Part shown: piece by piece, positions 48,850 through 59,630 of the stretch
How the letters are laid out: every line of letters starts with the position of its first letter
How positions within the stretch are numbered: the stretch's first letter is position 1
Source of the DNA: Toxotes chatareus
Taxonomy: Eukaryota; Chordata; Actinopteri; Toxotidae
DNA length: 64,000 nucleotides
Direction: 5' to 3'
NCBI GenBank assembly: GCA_016801885.1
Contig: CM028882.1
Location: 2,976,001-3,040,000, forward strand
The notes under the pieces: generated by a model
Databases searched by the model: none
Seen by the model: only the letters and a program-made list of their open reading frames with translations
What the model was told of the DNA's origin: nothing
Translations under genes and position numbers: made by a program

Positions 48850-49400
48850 TAATTTCATAATGGCATTTTCCACAATAACCCTTTTATTTCATGATTTCAC
48901 TTTCTATTTAATAATATCACTTTTATGTTTCATGATGTCAGTGTATTTCATTATAGCACTTTTCATATCCTAATGGCACTTTCTTATATGCATTTATTCT
49001 TTCATAATGGCCATTTAATATCAGAAGGGCAGTTTTTTGTTCCATAATGTCACTTTTCATTTCATTGTGACATATTTTCATTTCTCAGCCAATCACATGC
49101 CTCCTGCCTCTAACACTATCAAGCTCGACAACTTGCTACCAGATTTATCCAGGGCGTACCTGTTAGCTCGAACAACAACAGCGTCAGAGTAATTCTGAAT
49201 CAGCAGGTGTGGGAGTGGCTGAAAGGTGAGAGGGTGGTGAGAACGCTGCTGTCATTAAAAGTGGTATTATGAAATAAAATGTGTCATTATGAAAACATTC
49301 TGAAATGAAAGCAGACTTTTGAAAAAGGGCATTTCTAAATAAGTGTCTCTAATGAAATAAAATGACTTCCAATAAAATTCAGTTATTATGAAAATGGGGC
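48850..49400. repeat. composite inverted array of ~21-bp TTTCATAATGGCACTTTT units
   Basis: The left arm (48850-49085) has about ten diverged head-to-tail units of the form TTTCATAATGKCACTTTTAT, spaced 20-24 bases. A more G+C-rich core (49086-49249) follows. The right arm (49250-49400) contains the same unit in reverse complement (GTGTCATTATGAAAACATTC, GTGGTATTATGAAATAAAAT, GTTATTATGAAAATGG). This architecture resembles a non-autonomous DNA transposon with subterminal repeats, or a foldback element. No transposase, clear terminal repeat or target duplication is visible, so edges are approximate. Confidence 0.6.
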
Positions 49401-50834
49401 TGGCATGAATTCTGCCTTTCAGTCACAGATTTTTTTTTTTTTTTCTGTTATGTGTTAATCAACACCTAACTGAGCTGCTGATGCCAACAGTATCTTCACC
49501 AGCTGCACAGAGCAATGAAGCCTGCTCACAGAGGATGATTGAAATGGCTCATAGACCGAAGACAACGCCTGAATGCGTGCTGATGGGAAAATTTCCCTCC
49601 TTGTCTGGTGAAAACATGGAGCACATGTTACAGTCTGCGATCTTCCAGGGATCACAGCTTTTCACCTATCACTCTGTTGACACAGAAAATATGCTGAGCT
49701 CGAATGCGACCTGACAGGCGGTGTTGATGGGTAGAATATGTGGAGATTCAGTGAAAGTATAGATTCCGGGCTTGAATGGGGATCACGCTGGTTGACTGCA
49801 CGTCTAAGCCTTTTTATTATTATTCTAATTATGTTGTACTTTGCCTTTTTATATTCCTAATATTTGTTCCAAACATGCTAGTGTAATAAAGGCACTGAAG
49901 CTGCTGGCTTCTGAGATTTATTTATTCTAGACAAACTGCTGTAAATATAAAACTTTCTGAAGAGCAGAGGATTTTTCTGAGGAAAGAGGCTTTCTTAAAC
50001 TTCCTAAGCTGTGTGGTATTAGTCAATGGTAGGTTACATAGAGCAGCAAAACAAGCATTTATTCATTTGAAAAAGTCAGTTACAACCGGTGAACAGTGTA
50101 AGATGAGCAAATACAAAACAAGTGTAGTTGTTGTTCTCCTGTAAGGTCGTTAAAGTAGAATCTCTCAGGGGGATATCGTGAGTGGTAGAGATTTGATATT
50201 TCATAAACAGCCAATATCGACAGTCAGTCAGTCCATGAGACACGGCTTCAGATAATATAAAAGAAAACGTCCCGCTCGGAGGCAAAGCAGAAACAGGATG
50301 TGTGAGCAGCCCTAACATGGAGATTTGCTTCCCAATCTCTCTCCCCCTCTCCCCGTTGCCCTTTCTGGGAAGTGGAGCAGCCTGTCAATAACTGTCAGAA
50401 GCTGTCTCAGTCAATCAGGCCTGTAAGGCTGCTGGTGCCCCTGGTGTAACAGGAGGATCTAACAGAAACAACCTATATCAGACACAGCTCCAGATCTATG
50501 CTGTCTAATCACTGGGGAGCCCACCTCTCAAACTGCAGCCTCACCAGCTGCCTGACAGTGGACACATGTGCCGTGTAATTGCTTTTCATAGCATTCAACC
50601 TTTTAAAATTGATTACAGGCCATGTAAGAGGCTTTACTGAGGAGCATACAGGCGGGGGTCGGGGGGTGGCGGAGTGGGGATATTGCTTGACAATGTCATG
50701 CTGCAAAATGTGTATCTGTAAACAATGTGGCCGACTCCTCTTTCATGCAGTGAGGCTGCACGCATTGAGTCATCACCCACAAAGGGTGTAATTCCCCTGG
50801 GCCAGTGTTTGACAGACCACCTAGCAAATGATTT

Positions 50835-50854
50835 AAAAAAAAAAAAAAAAAAAA
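50835..50854. repeat. poly(A) 20
   Basis: 20 consecutive A after CAAATGATTT. It may be the tail of an old retroposed sequence, but I could not recognise a source. Confidence 0.9.
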
Positions 50855-53800
50855 CACAAAGAAAATCTCTTGCTGTTCTAAAAGTTATTTTCTTCTCAGT
50901 TACTTGGCAAGGACAGCTGTGTGTGTGTATGTGTGTGTGTTTACAGTTGGGCGGGGTGGGTTTTGTGTTTTGCTTTTGTACATGCTTGTGTATGTTGGTC
51001 CTTGACAATGACTTTTTGTATTTTGAAAATACTGCAAAGGACACACTGATGATCCTCACTTTCTTAAGCATTAGGACTTGTCTTTATGGTTGATGCTAAG
51101 ATTCAATATAGGTCAGGGTCCCCATGTTGATTACCTATATACCTCTGGTGTTACTTAACCAAACAGGAAGTTCGCTGCATCCTTGCAACCACCTGTGCTG
51201 TCCTGGGTGACATCCTGTCAGTGTCTGTCCATGAAGTAGTTGTTAAGTAGTGCTGCCTTACATATGAAAGTGTTTATTCTCCACACCTGTGTGCAACAGT
51301 GTGAAAAGAAAACAAAAATACAGTCATTTTTTTAGGTCACTGAAGCATCCACTTAAGCTGGATCCCAGGGGCCTCAAATCTCCCAAGTTCACTGTGTGTA
51401 AATTGGCTTTTGGTAAACGGATTAATTGCAAATTTGTTAGGGAATTTGCACCAATAAAGTACAATGTCAACTAATGAGAGTCCTGAGTTATTGCCAAATA
51501 TAACTGAGGGGCCCTTTATTAAAATTTAGTTTGAAGACATTTATTACTGAAGTTGTGTTTAATCACATTAACACAAAGTAAATTTTACATGGTGAATCTA
51601 TGTATAGTCTGCTCTGTGCACTGGGACTTTTGAAGTGACTGGGAGCACATAAGACCCTCCATCTGGAAAATAATTCACAATTTGCATCATTTTCTGTAGT
51701 TGTGTTGTAATTAGTATTATTGTGATTATATTCATTTGGTTTTTTTTGGGGGGGGGCTCACTTTCCTGTTCATAATAAATCGGCCACCATTACAGTTCTA
51801 AAACCACATTTTCACCCGTAGAGGTTCATCTAGCACAATACATTTCCCTGTTTTCTCTATTATTAACTTCTTTGCTGCTGTGCGGATGGAGTTCCTCACA
51901 CTTCATTGCTTCCTACAGAGTAAGTTCCTCCAGAACATTCTTCTACTCAACACTTTAAACTTCAAACTTTAAATTCTGTAGGTTTCCTCTTTGCCTTTTT
52001 GCAGTTGTCTGCTCAGTCTCTTGTCCAGCTACTGTTGTTGTCATGTGACATTTAGAGCCCCAAAGTGTTCAATATTTGATAAATATGCTAAGCAAGTAAT
52101 TATAAAGTAAATAATAACACAAATAAGTAGTGTGGAAAATAGAAATGGAACCACAGAACTCTTCTTGAACCTAAATCGGTTTATATTTATTTAGCTTAAC
52201 AAGGCTGCTAATGCTACCGACCTAGCTCACTAACTAGCTTGTTTGGTTGTGAACTTGGTTTGTTGCTCAGCATCAAAGTGGAGAGCCACTGTTGGCAGTG
52301 TTAGCTAACTGGTTTGAGCAGCCACAGACAGAGCGTGTCTTTTAGCTCCTCACATAGATGTTTGACTTTTACGGCAGCGTGATGCTGCCATGCCAGCATA
52401 TTAAAAACAAATCTGGTTATAACATAAAATATTTGTTTTTATAATGATTTTTTTTAAATGATTGTGTTTTCTTTTTCTTGCGTGACAAAAACGGCTCCAT
52501 CTGAATGGTTATTCATATAACTACCAATTATTTTCAATATCAGTTCAAATGCAAGTTATTTTTCCATTAATCTCTTGATTGTTTGTTCCATAAAGAATCT
52601 AAAAATTCAGATTAACTCAGAAAACAAAACTGATAAGATGGATAAATAAGATACTGGGGATTTGGTTTGCTGTTTGTCAGCCAACTCATGTCTCAAATGC
52701 CACAGTTTCCTATTAGTGCTTGAATGCAGTCATTTATAACAATGCAGCCATAAGTGTATCTTAAGCATGTCTGTTGATTTCCATACTGTACTGGAATACA
52801 TTAAAACCAGGAGCTGCTTGTAAAGTTGTAAATATGGTATATCTTAGAATAGATTGTATATTGGAAAATGGTAGGCACAAAATCATGCACAAGTAAGAAA
52901 GCAGAAGTGCTGGTCCCTCAAGCTTCAAATCAGATTTCTCTTGGAGTTCATGTTGAGGTTAGCGTGAGAGTGAATGTCAGTGAATTTACCCACAAGAATC
53001 ACAAATGGAAGTGTGTGTGTTTCTGGGTGTGTATTCGCCAGAGCCTCTGTCCTCTCAGTGTCTCCAGCACCTATATTCTGGAGTTCACCCAGCGGTCTCC
53101 CTCTGCTGCCGTGTGCAGAGCCTTTTTCTGCATTTTTGTTCAGCCACTCTTTCTCCTTTAGTGTCAAGGATTAGTCTGACATCTCCTGACTCTCTGCCTT
53201 TCAAATGAGGAGGACTCCTGCTGAAAAGCTGAGAGGGTGCTCACCACGTAAAGCCGATACTCACACTGCTGACGCTCCTCATCCTTGCCCTCCGCCTATC
53301 TCAGCTGCTGTAAAAAATCCATGAGAAGTCCCCAGTGATCTTGCGGATGTGAGGGAAAGAATGTACGGTTTTAACGGACTTGTGGAGCAGCTGTGTGAAA
53401 TAGTAATGTCCAACTCAGTCAGGAAGCCCAGCATGGAAAAGCGTGTAGTGCTGTCAGCTTGATCTTACAAGAGCTCTTCTCTTCCTGTGTCCACTAGAGC
53501 AGGATTTGCAAAGGACTGATGATGAAGCCGGTTGTCAGTTTAGTAACAAGGATGAGCTGTTTGGAGACACACCATGACCAGTTAATATCACTGACTTTAT
53601 TTGACATCATGTACCTTGGAGCTCTTTCCAAGTCCACTCCAGTCACAGCAGTGTGGTCATTTTGAAAAACTGGCTGCAGCTTTCTGTCTACTTATTTGCA
53701 AAGCTTACTCCAGATCTTTGAAACACTTTCAGTCCCCTTTGTTCTGGTGTAACAGCGTTAACATATAACTAAGACAGTTTTCAGATCTAGTTGATTTTAT

Positions 53801-54145
53801 TTTGGCCAAAAACCAGATGACCTTGTAGTTGCAGCATCTCAGAGCAGTGTCTAATGGGACTGCAACAAGAAACCAGGGGTGGGTAAAGAGAGAGGTTGTA
53901 GACACTGAAGTTCTTGCTTTTTTTTTTGGATTGTATATTGTGCTGACTCACACTAGTCACAGATCTTTCCAGTGTTGTTATCAGTACAGTACCTTGTCTG
54001 AGATCAGCTGTGTAGGTTATGTATCCGTACATCAACATCTTTATGGCAGCTTTATGGGACCATTTGGTTTTGTCATCTGCATTAGGCTTTAAAAGACTGG
54101 CTGAGCTAATTCATGCCATCAAGAACCCAGTGACCTCGAAAACAA

Positions 54146-54162
54146 TTTTTTTTTTTTTTTTT
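54146..54162. repeat. poly(T) 17
   Basis: 17 consecutive T, preceded by AAAACAA and followed by ACACCTTGG. Confidence 0.9.
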
Positions 54163-55111
54163 ACACCTTGGTATTGTCAATAATCCAAAAGTCTCAAAGT
54201 TGGCCTATTAAAGCTCCATGACTGTACACTCTCTTATTAAAAACCGTTCTGTGTCAGCCCTTCCTTGCGTATCCAAACAGGCCATGCAGCGCTTATTGCC
54301 CTGGCACGTCTCTGAGAGATTGTTGATTTGAATCTGTTTTTGTTCAACATGGTCCCCTGGCTCGCAGGCTTTGTCAGCCAGCCTGAGCTGACAGTCCCGC
54401 CACCATGTCGTCTGTGTCCCTGTATGCAGATTGATACCCAGGGCATTTATCAGCAGCAGGTCCACTGCACTGAGCCTCATGTTAAGTCAGGTGGAAACCT
54501 GTGACTGGCAGCAGATAGGGTGAGGGAGCATTTTAGAGGCAGTGTTAAAATTAACCAGCGTAATGAGGAAATAAGTGACTTATTGGTGCTGCAGTCATTT
54601 CCTTCATTAAGGCTGATATTTACGAGCATCCATCACAAGCGGAGCAGCCGATGCTACAGCTCCTGGTTTATGGAGCATGGATTGTCACCTTGTTCCAATT
54701 ATCTGCTACCTTTGAATGTGTTGAATGTTTAAACATTAAGAGAAAAGGACATGGCGCATCATTAGTTGCTGTGCAATGTGAAAAAGAAGTAAAGGGAGAG
54801 GCTCGCCTGGGCTCTGCAATGTCAGACTATTTTTATTCATCATAGCAGCAATTAGCTGATTAGAGTAGGGATGCTCGGTGGCGAAGAAGGTGCCGGATGG
54901 AGGAGGATTACATGCCCTAACCATTAAATGTGTTAGTGCTTTAAATGATGTTGAAGCAGTGTTTCTCTTTGGTTGAGCAATTTCAGTTTTATTAGCAGCC
55001 TTCCATGCAAATTTCTGAAAGCAATAAAAGCTGTATCCTTGATTCGTAGTCAGCACTGGCATTCATGCTTCTGTTTCTGACATTCATTATCAGTAATGAA
55101 CAGGATAATGC

Positions 55112-55135
55112 AAAAAAAAAAAAAAAAAAAAAAAA
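55112..55135. repeat. poly(A) 24
   Basis: 24 consecutive A, the longest pure homopolymer I noticed. It is followed by GATTTTTAATAAAATAAAAT. The upstream sequence carries no recognisable SINE or processed-gene body. Confidence 0.92.
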
Positions 55136-57171
55136 GATTTTTAATAAAATAAAATTGTTCATCAGAGTGGTTCCCAGTGGTGAATGTTTTTCAGGGAGGT
55201 TTCAAGGTTTTATATAAGTAACAATAGTGGAAATGAAGGTGTCATTGTAGAGACACCTTCATTATTTCAAGTTGGTTTTGTGAAGCTTCATAAAGCTCCT
55301 AATCCTCAGAGGAGTATGTCGTTCTTCAGTGTAAGTCATTACATTCAGTCAAATGACAGCATTAAAAAAACAGGGGCCATTGTGTGAGTGTTATTTTCTT
55401 GGCTGCAGCTGTAATAAACCTCCTAAATCTTCCTCCTTCCGGTTCACAGGTTTTGGGGTTTTTTTAAGCAGATTTAATGCTCATTGTTTTGTTGAAATTG
55501 CATTTCAGTTAATATTAGCCATTATTTATCCACACTACTTGTCGGCACTGGAATTATATATTTATATAGCAAAATTGAAATTCTACTTTCAGTGGTATAG
55601 TTAGTGAAATAACCAGCTCTTAATATCTGCAGTAAAAAGACGAATGTATGATAAGCAGCTTATGTAAGAGCTGTGTGGTTTTCTTATTCACCAGCAAGAG
55701 AGAATTTGCTCTTTTGGAAGGAAAGTGCCTCCGAAGTTTGCCAGAGACGCGGCTCAGTGTGCGCACGGGGAACAGCGATGTGTTCTTTTGAAAACCGCTC
55801 TCCACAGATACGTGTCGCCGAGGCACGGGTCGTACCAGGTTAGACAAAGTATTGACGTTCTTTGAAAATCCAGCAGTTTGCTTAAAGATGAGGATGATAA
55901 TTACCCGCAAAGTGTCATAACAAACTGTTCCTTGTGACAAAATTTAAAAAAAAAAAAAAAACAAAACCAAAAGAAAGAAAAGAAACAGGCTCTATTTGAC
56001 TCAGAGGATGTATAATTTTTACATCAAAGAGCTGAGATGAAGACAACCTCCGTGTGTGTGTGTGGAAAACAGCTTGTGGTAGCTCGTGTAATGGCTTGCC
56101 TCCACATGTGGTGATATATATGGACAAAGAAAGACTGCCGTCTCTCTGGGAGCAAAACCCTGGCTCAAATTGCAGCGCTGCCTGTGATGTTCAAACATTA
56201 GGAATTCATCACCGCATTGATTTCATTCGCAGCTTATTCTTTCTGTCTTTGTTGTTTGTTTTTTAAATGTCATGTACAACGTAAATACATAACTGGCTTC
56301 GAATGCATTAAATACAGCACGGGTGGAAGTGGGGTTGAAGAGAAATTAAAAATCTGTCGGGAGTCAATTTTGCATCAGATGTGTGTGCTGGGCCGAGTTC
56401 CTCTGCACAGAGAGATGTAATGAATTGATTTCAGGTACTGTCCCAGAGCCCATCACCCCGTTTTGTCCCTCTTATCCAGCAGCATATAGCAGCGAGAAAT
56501 AATCTAATCTCCATCTGCTTTAGAACTATTTTCCACCTGTCACTCAGTGGTTATGGAAAAATTGGTGCCGTTGAGCGTTCTCTGATGTTTCTCATTACCA
56601 AGTGATACCTGTATGTTTACAGTGTTTTTCCTATGTGCTGCACTTGTCACACACAGTTCCATATCATGTACCTGCTTCTACAGCACAAAACCAACCCTTC
56701 TGTGAGCCATGAATGTTTATACAGTAACATAACCAGAATATTTAAACTCATATTGAACAGAAAAAAAACACTTTACTGTTTAGTTGTAGTCCCATCTGTA
56801 TACACGCCGACTTTTTACACATGAACCAAGAGGAATTTAGATGAAGTCTTACTGTCTTACTGTTGTCCTGCGTCGCCAGCGCCTCGTCCAAACCCACTAG
56901 GGAAAATCTAATTCTGGTGACTAAGAGCAGGTCATACAACTCTTCACTGGAGCTGATGAGTTTATTTATCTTCTCTGGTGTCAGACAGAGCCCACCCAGA
57001 AACACTGGCTCTGGCCATTATGAGTGGAGTTGACTCTAACTAGATCTTGTACATTATCAATTGGACAAAGAGACGGAACCTAAATTATACAGAGTGTGAC
57101 ACAAGTGCAACACACAGCTGACAGATGGATGTGATAATGCTTTTAGCCTTTGGATTTATGTTAAACCCACA

Positions 57172-57362
57172 TATTGGTTTGTTTTGTCCTGACACCACAA
57201 ATGAACCGCACCAGAGTTTGCTTAGTTGTTAGTCTGCACCAGAATTCAATTTCCAGCTTTGACACCAGCCCAAGTGAAATGCACTCAACAGGAAAATGCA
57301 CCAGACTTTGTTTTAACCCAGCCAAACAGGTTAGGTCTGAAAGCAAATCGGGTTCAGCTGGT
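57172..57362. repeat. candidate teleost dispersed repeat (GAACCGCACCAGAGTTTGC)
   Basis: GTCCTGACACCACAAATGAA, CCGCACCAGAGTTTGCTTAG and a terminal GGTCTGAAAGCAAATCGGGT resemble a fish DNA-element class in which 'accgcaccagagttcgct' and 'gtgtgaaagcaaatcg' recur. It has no ORF with transposase similarity. Family identity is from memory only. Confidence 0.4.
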
Positions 57363-57946
57363 CACCCAATGTAGAAAAATAACATCATATTTTAACCTAC
57401 TACCTAAATGAATCAAATAAGTATTCTCTCCAAGAATAGAAAACTCCCTAACCTCTGCTCCTCCTGTCTACTGTTTATTCACACAGGTCAAGCTTCTTTG
57501 GCTTCTATCAGTTCGTACTCACACTGTACAGACATGAGCCACTGGATAGCTTTAATTCTGAAGAACAGTTATGAGCCAATGGGAACTTGTTTCCTGTGGT
57601 TTCTCAACAAATGTGTTTTAACTTCGATTACCTTTGAATGTCATAGATACAGACACCGCTGTAAAGTATGAATTCCACTGATCCACTGTCTGTGTTTTTA
57701 TGTAACTGAGTTATGGCTCAGTTACATCAAAGCATTTCAATTATATCTGAATTATTGATTCATCTGTTTAATGTTGCATTTGGTAAAGCTGGGGTTAAAT
57801 TATTGCTGGAAAGATTTTTAAATCCCCCCCAGGAATCAGTCTAAGTCTTATCTTAACCAGTAATAATCCATCTGTAATAATTTGTTGATGTGTTCATTTG
57901 CTTTAATAATCTCAATGTGAAAGGCAACAAATACGTTGTCAAATAA

Positions 57947-58079
57947 ATGTAGTGAAGAAAAAGTAAGAAAATGTAGTGTAACAATGCAGAAAAAGTAAAT
58001 ACTCAAGTACAACTACCTCAAAACTGTACTTAAGCATAGTACTTCAGTACTAAATGTACTTCATTACTTTCCACCAGGA
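57947..58079 (+). repeat. teleost dispersed repeat (AAGTACTCAAGTA / TTACTTTCCACCA family)
   Basis: TGTAGTGAAGAAAAAGTA, AAATACTCAAGTACAACTAC, CTCAAAACTGTACTTAAGCA, TAGTACTTCAGTACTAAATG and TACTTCATTACTTTCCACCA follow the order of an abundant teleost element that ends at TTCCACCACTG. Several nested GTACTT/AAGTAC inversions make it self-complementary. Non-coding. Confidence 0.75.
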
Positions 58080-59370
58080 CAGAGGAGGAAAGAATAAAGC
58101 AAAACAACATCCACGTCATTTATCAGCTTTTACAGCACAGAACACATCTTTCTGTGTGGATGTTTACAGATTAAAATATCCTGTAACTCACCGTGCCATC
58201 TAACGGAGGACTTTATCATAATTTTTTTTTTTTTTTAATTTTTCCACCAAGTATTGGGAAAAAGGAAAGCAGAGAATAACCGTGGTATCACTAGCTGAAG
58301 GAAGTGCATCTGGTAGTGATATATAAAAAGACATCTACCTGTCCTACAGTGGGTAATGTCAGCATATTATTTCCATTCATTCACCTCCCTGCCTGTTTGT
58401 TTTATGTGTGGCCTCTCTTTACACCTGCATCCATTCATTTACCCATTTAACAAGGACAACATTGATTGAGAGAGGTGGTGAGGCGGCCGATTCGATTTCA
58501 GGGAACAGAATTGGATTTGATGGTGGGGTATAATAGCTTTCATGGGCTTTTACGGCACTGAATAGCTTAGCTGGAGCTGCCTTGATGGGACTGAGGTGTA
58601 ATTCTGAGAAGGATCCCGGGGATGGCAGGATCACAAACATCCTGTTCCTCATTCTCCCAGCCTGCAGAGCTCTCTGTGCTTTACCCAGAGGAGGAGAGTA
58701 CAGGACACCATGTGAGGCCGAGACCCACCTTCAAACTAAAAAAAAAAAATCTCTTATATAAAGTCATGCTCTCACAATCTCTCAGATCAGTGTTTCTAAA
58801 ACTCTGCTTAGATCAATCGACTGCCTCGATAAACAGTAGTCGTGAACTGGGCCAGGCTCTGGCAAAACTGAAAGGAAAGGGGTTAACCAGCTGTGAACTG
58901 TCATTAAAGACGGTGGCACGTTGGCGGCAGCACAAAGGCTGTTTTTGTTTTTTTTGTGTGCACCCAAATCCAGGCCTTGTGGCTGAGATAAGATGTGTTC
59001 AGACTCCACAGCCACAATTTGGGTAATCAGTCCCCTCCTAATTCCTCTCCACTCGGTCTGCTCTGATTTCATTCATCTGCAAATTGCTCTGAGGAGAACA
59101 GTTCTGCTTGAATGTGGGACGAATTGTACTTTGTGTATATGTAGCCTCTCTACAATATGTTAGCGCTTGATGAATGGGGAATACAAGACATTGTCCACTG
59201 AGCAATCATTTTAAATTTTCAAGCAGTTGCTGTCACTGCTGTTAGTAAAACAAAATACACTTGAAAGTGTTTTCCTCTAAATTGTGTATCCAGCTGAAAA
59301 GGACTTGGCTCGCCTTTGTTTCTGTCAGTCTGCCTATTGTTCATTTCAGTATTGTTCTGAACAGACAAAG
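58080..59370. other. intron 1 immediately upstream of exon 2, no gene seen
   Basis: Unique intron with a T run at 58.22 kb and an A run at 58.74 kb. The 134-codon frame at 58622-59026 crosses the A run as lysines and shows no domain. No second exon is seen next to exon 2. Confidence 0.65.
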
Positions 59371-59405
59371 TGGGAAGATGAAGTAACTGAGGTGTTGGTT
59401 CGCAG
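59371..59405 (+). other. 3' splice acceptor of unc5d exon 2 (weak pyrimidine tract)
   Basis: The acceptor ends TTGGTTCGCAG directly before the exon. The 40 bases upstream are purine-rich (GGGAAGATGAAG) rather than a pyrimidine run, and another AG lies only about 15 nt upstream. A possible branch sequence, GTAACTGA, lies about 23 nt upstream of the junction. I chose this boundary because it keeps the UNC5 frame, gives phase 1 and uses CAG. No better acceptor is visible between here and the conserved GTLPHF block. Confidence 0.75.
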
Positions 59406-59621
59406 GTGCCACGGGTGATGCTCAGCCTGACGCCCTGCCTTCAGTGCAGGGCACCCTGCCGCACTTCATCCAGGAGCCGGAGGACGCCTACATTGTCAAG
59501 AGCAACCCCATCAAGCTGCGCTGTCGAGCCGCGCCCGCCTTACAGATCTTCTTCAAATGCAACGGGGAATGGGTGCACCAGAACGAACACTTCTCCCAGG
59601 AGTATAAGGACCTCAACACCG
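59406..59621 (+). CDS. unc5d: unc5d exon 2: N-terminal part of UNC5 netrin receptor Ig domain 1
   Basis: Internal coding exon of an UNC5-family netrin receptor, a single-pass membrane protein that mediates axon repulsion and dependence-receptor signalling. After two bases completing a split codon it reads 71 codons without a stop and ends one base into the next codon. It is therefore a 216-nt symmetric phase-1 exon. The protein begins ATGDAQPDALPSVQ, a variable linker after the signal peptide, and continues GTLPHFIQEPEDAYIVKSNP into the first Ig domain. LRC supplies the B-strand cysteine, and FFKCNGEWVHQNEH supplies a further UNC5-specific cysteine and tryptophan. From my knowledge of the family, the KSNPI and WVHQNEH segments favour UNC5D over UNC5A, B or C. 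It is flanked by a CAG acceptor and a GTAAGA donor. Base composition is clearly more G+C-rich than the surrounding sequence. The paralogue assignment is less certain than the family assignment. Confidence 0.92.
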
Positions 59622-59630
59622 GTAAGATAA
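59622..59630 (+). other. 5' splice donor of unc5d exon 2
   Basis: The exon ends ACACCG and is followed by GTAAGATAA, a good match to the vertebrate donor consensus at +1 to +5. Splicing here leaves one base (G) of a codon, so the next exon must begin in phase 1. That fits the glycine found at the equivalent position in UNC5 proteins. Reading through the donor quickly reaches a stop in the intron. Confidence 0.88.

Larger units (their letters stand above)
49401..57171. other. intron block, no gene seen
   Basis: Mostly unique intron with poly(A)/poly(T) runs, a GTGTGTGTGTATGTGTGTGT tract at 50.92 kb and GCTAA/GCTAGC-rich sequence at 52.2-52.4 kb. The motif CAG|A|GTAAGT near 51918 is a one-base-exon lookalike. 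No ORF has a recognisable domain. Confidence 0.6.
1..59405 (+). other. unc5d: unc5d intron 1, 3' part (overall)
   Basis: Everything upstream of exon 2 is interpreted as the distal part of one very long intron. No other exon with recognisable protein similarity, no CpG-rich first exon and no signal-peptide exon with strong support is present on the + strand. On the - strand no ORF looks like a conserved protein. Very long first introns are known for UNC5 genes in vertebrates. The alternative is that an unrecognised alternative promoter lies inside, for which the 30.1 kb site is the only candidate I found. Confidence 0.75.

Noticed and set aside
50634..51071. 145-codon minus-strand ORF
   Set aside because: It spans a 20-base poly(A) read as phenylalanines plus CA-rich sequence. 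No domain.
51890..51925. Another zero-length exon (TTCCTACAG-A-GTAAGT)
   Set aside because: One base separates acceptor and donor, so the donor would not be regenerated at the junction. The upstream tract is only moderate.
55000..55140. Retroposed gene or SINE ending in the A24 tract
   Set aside because: No tRNA-like head, flanking duplication or recognisable body upstream of the poly(A).
59406..59630. Alternative frame open through exon 2 (Arg/Pro/Thr/Ser-rich)
   Set aside because: It is the wrong frame of the G+C-rich exon. The UNC5 frame is unambiguous.
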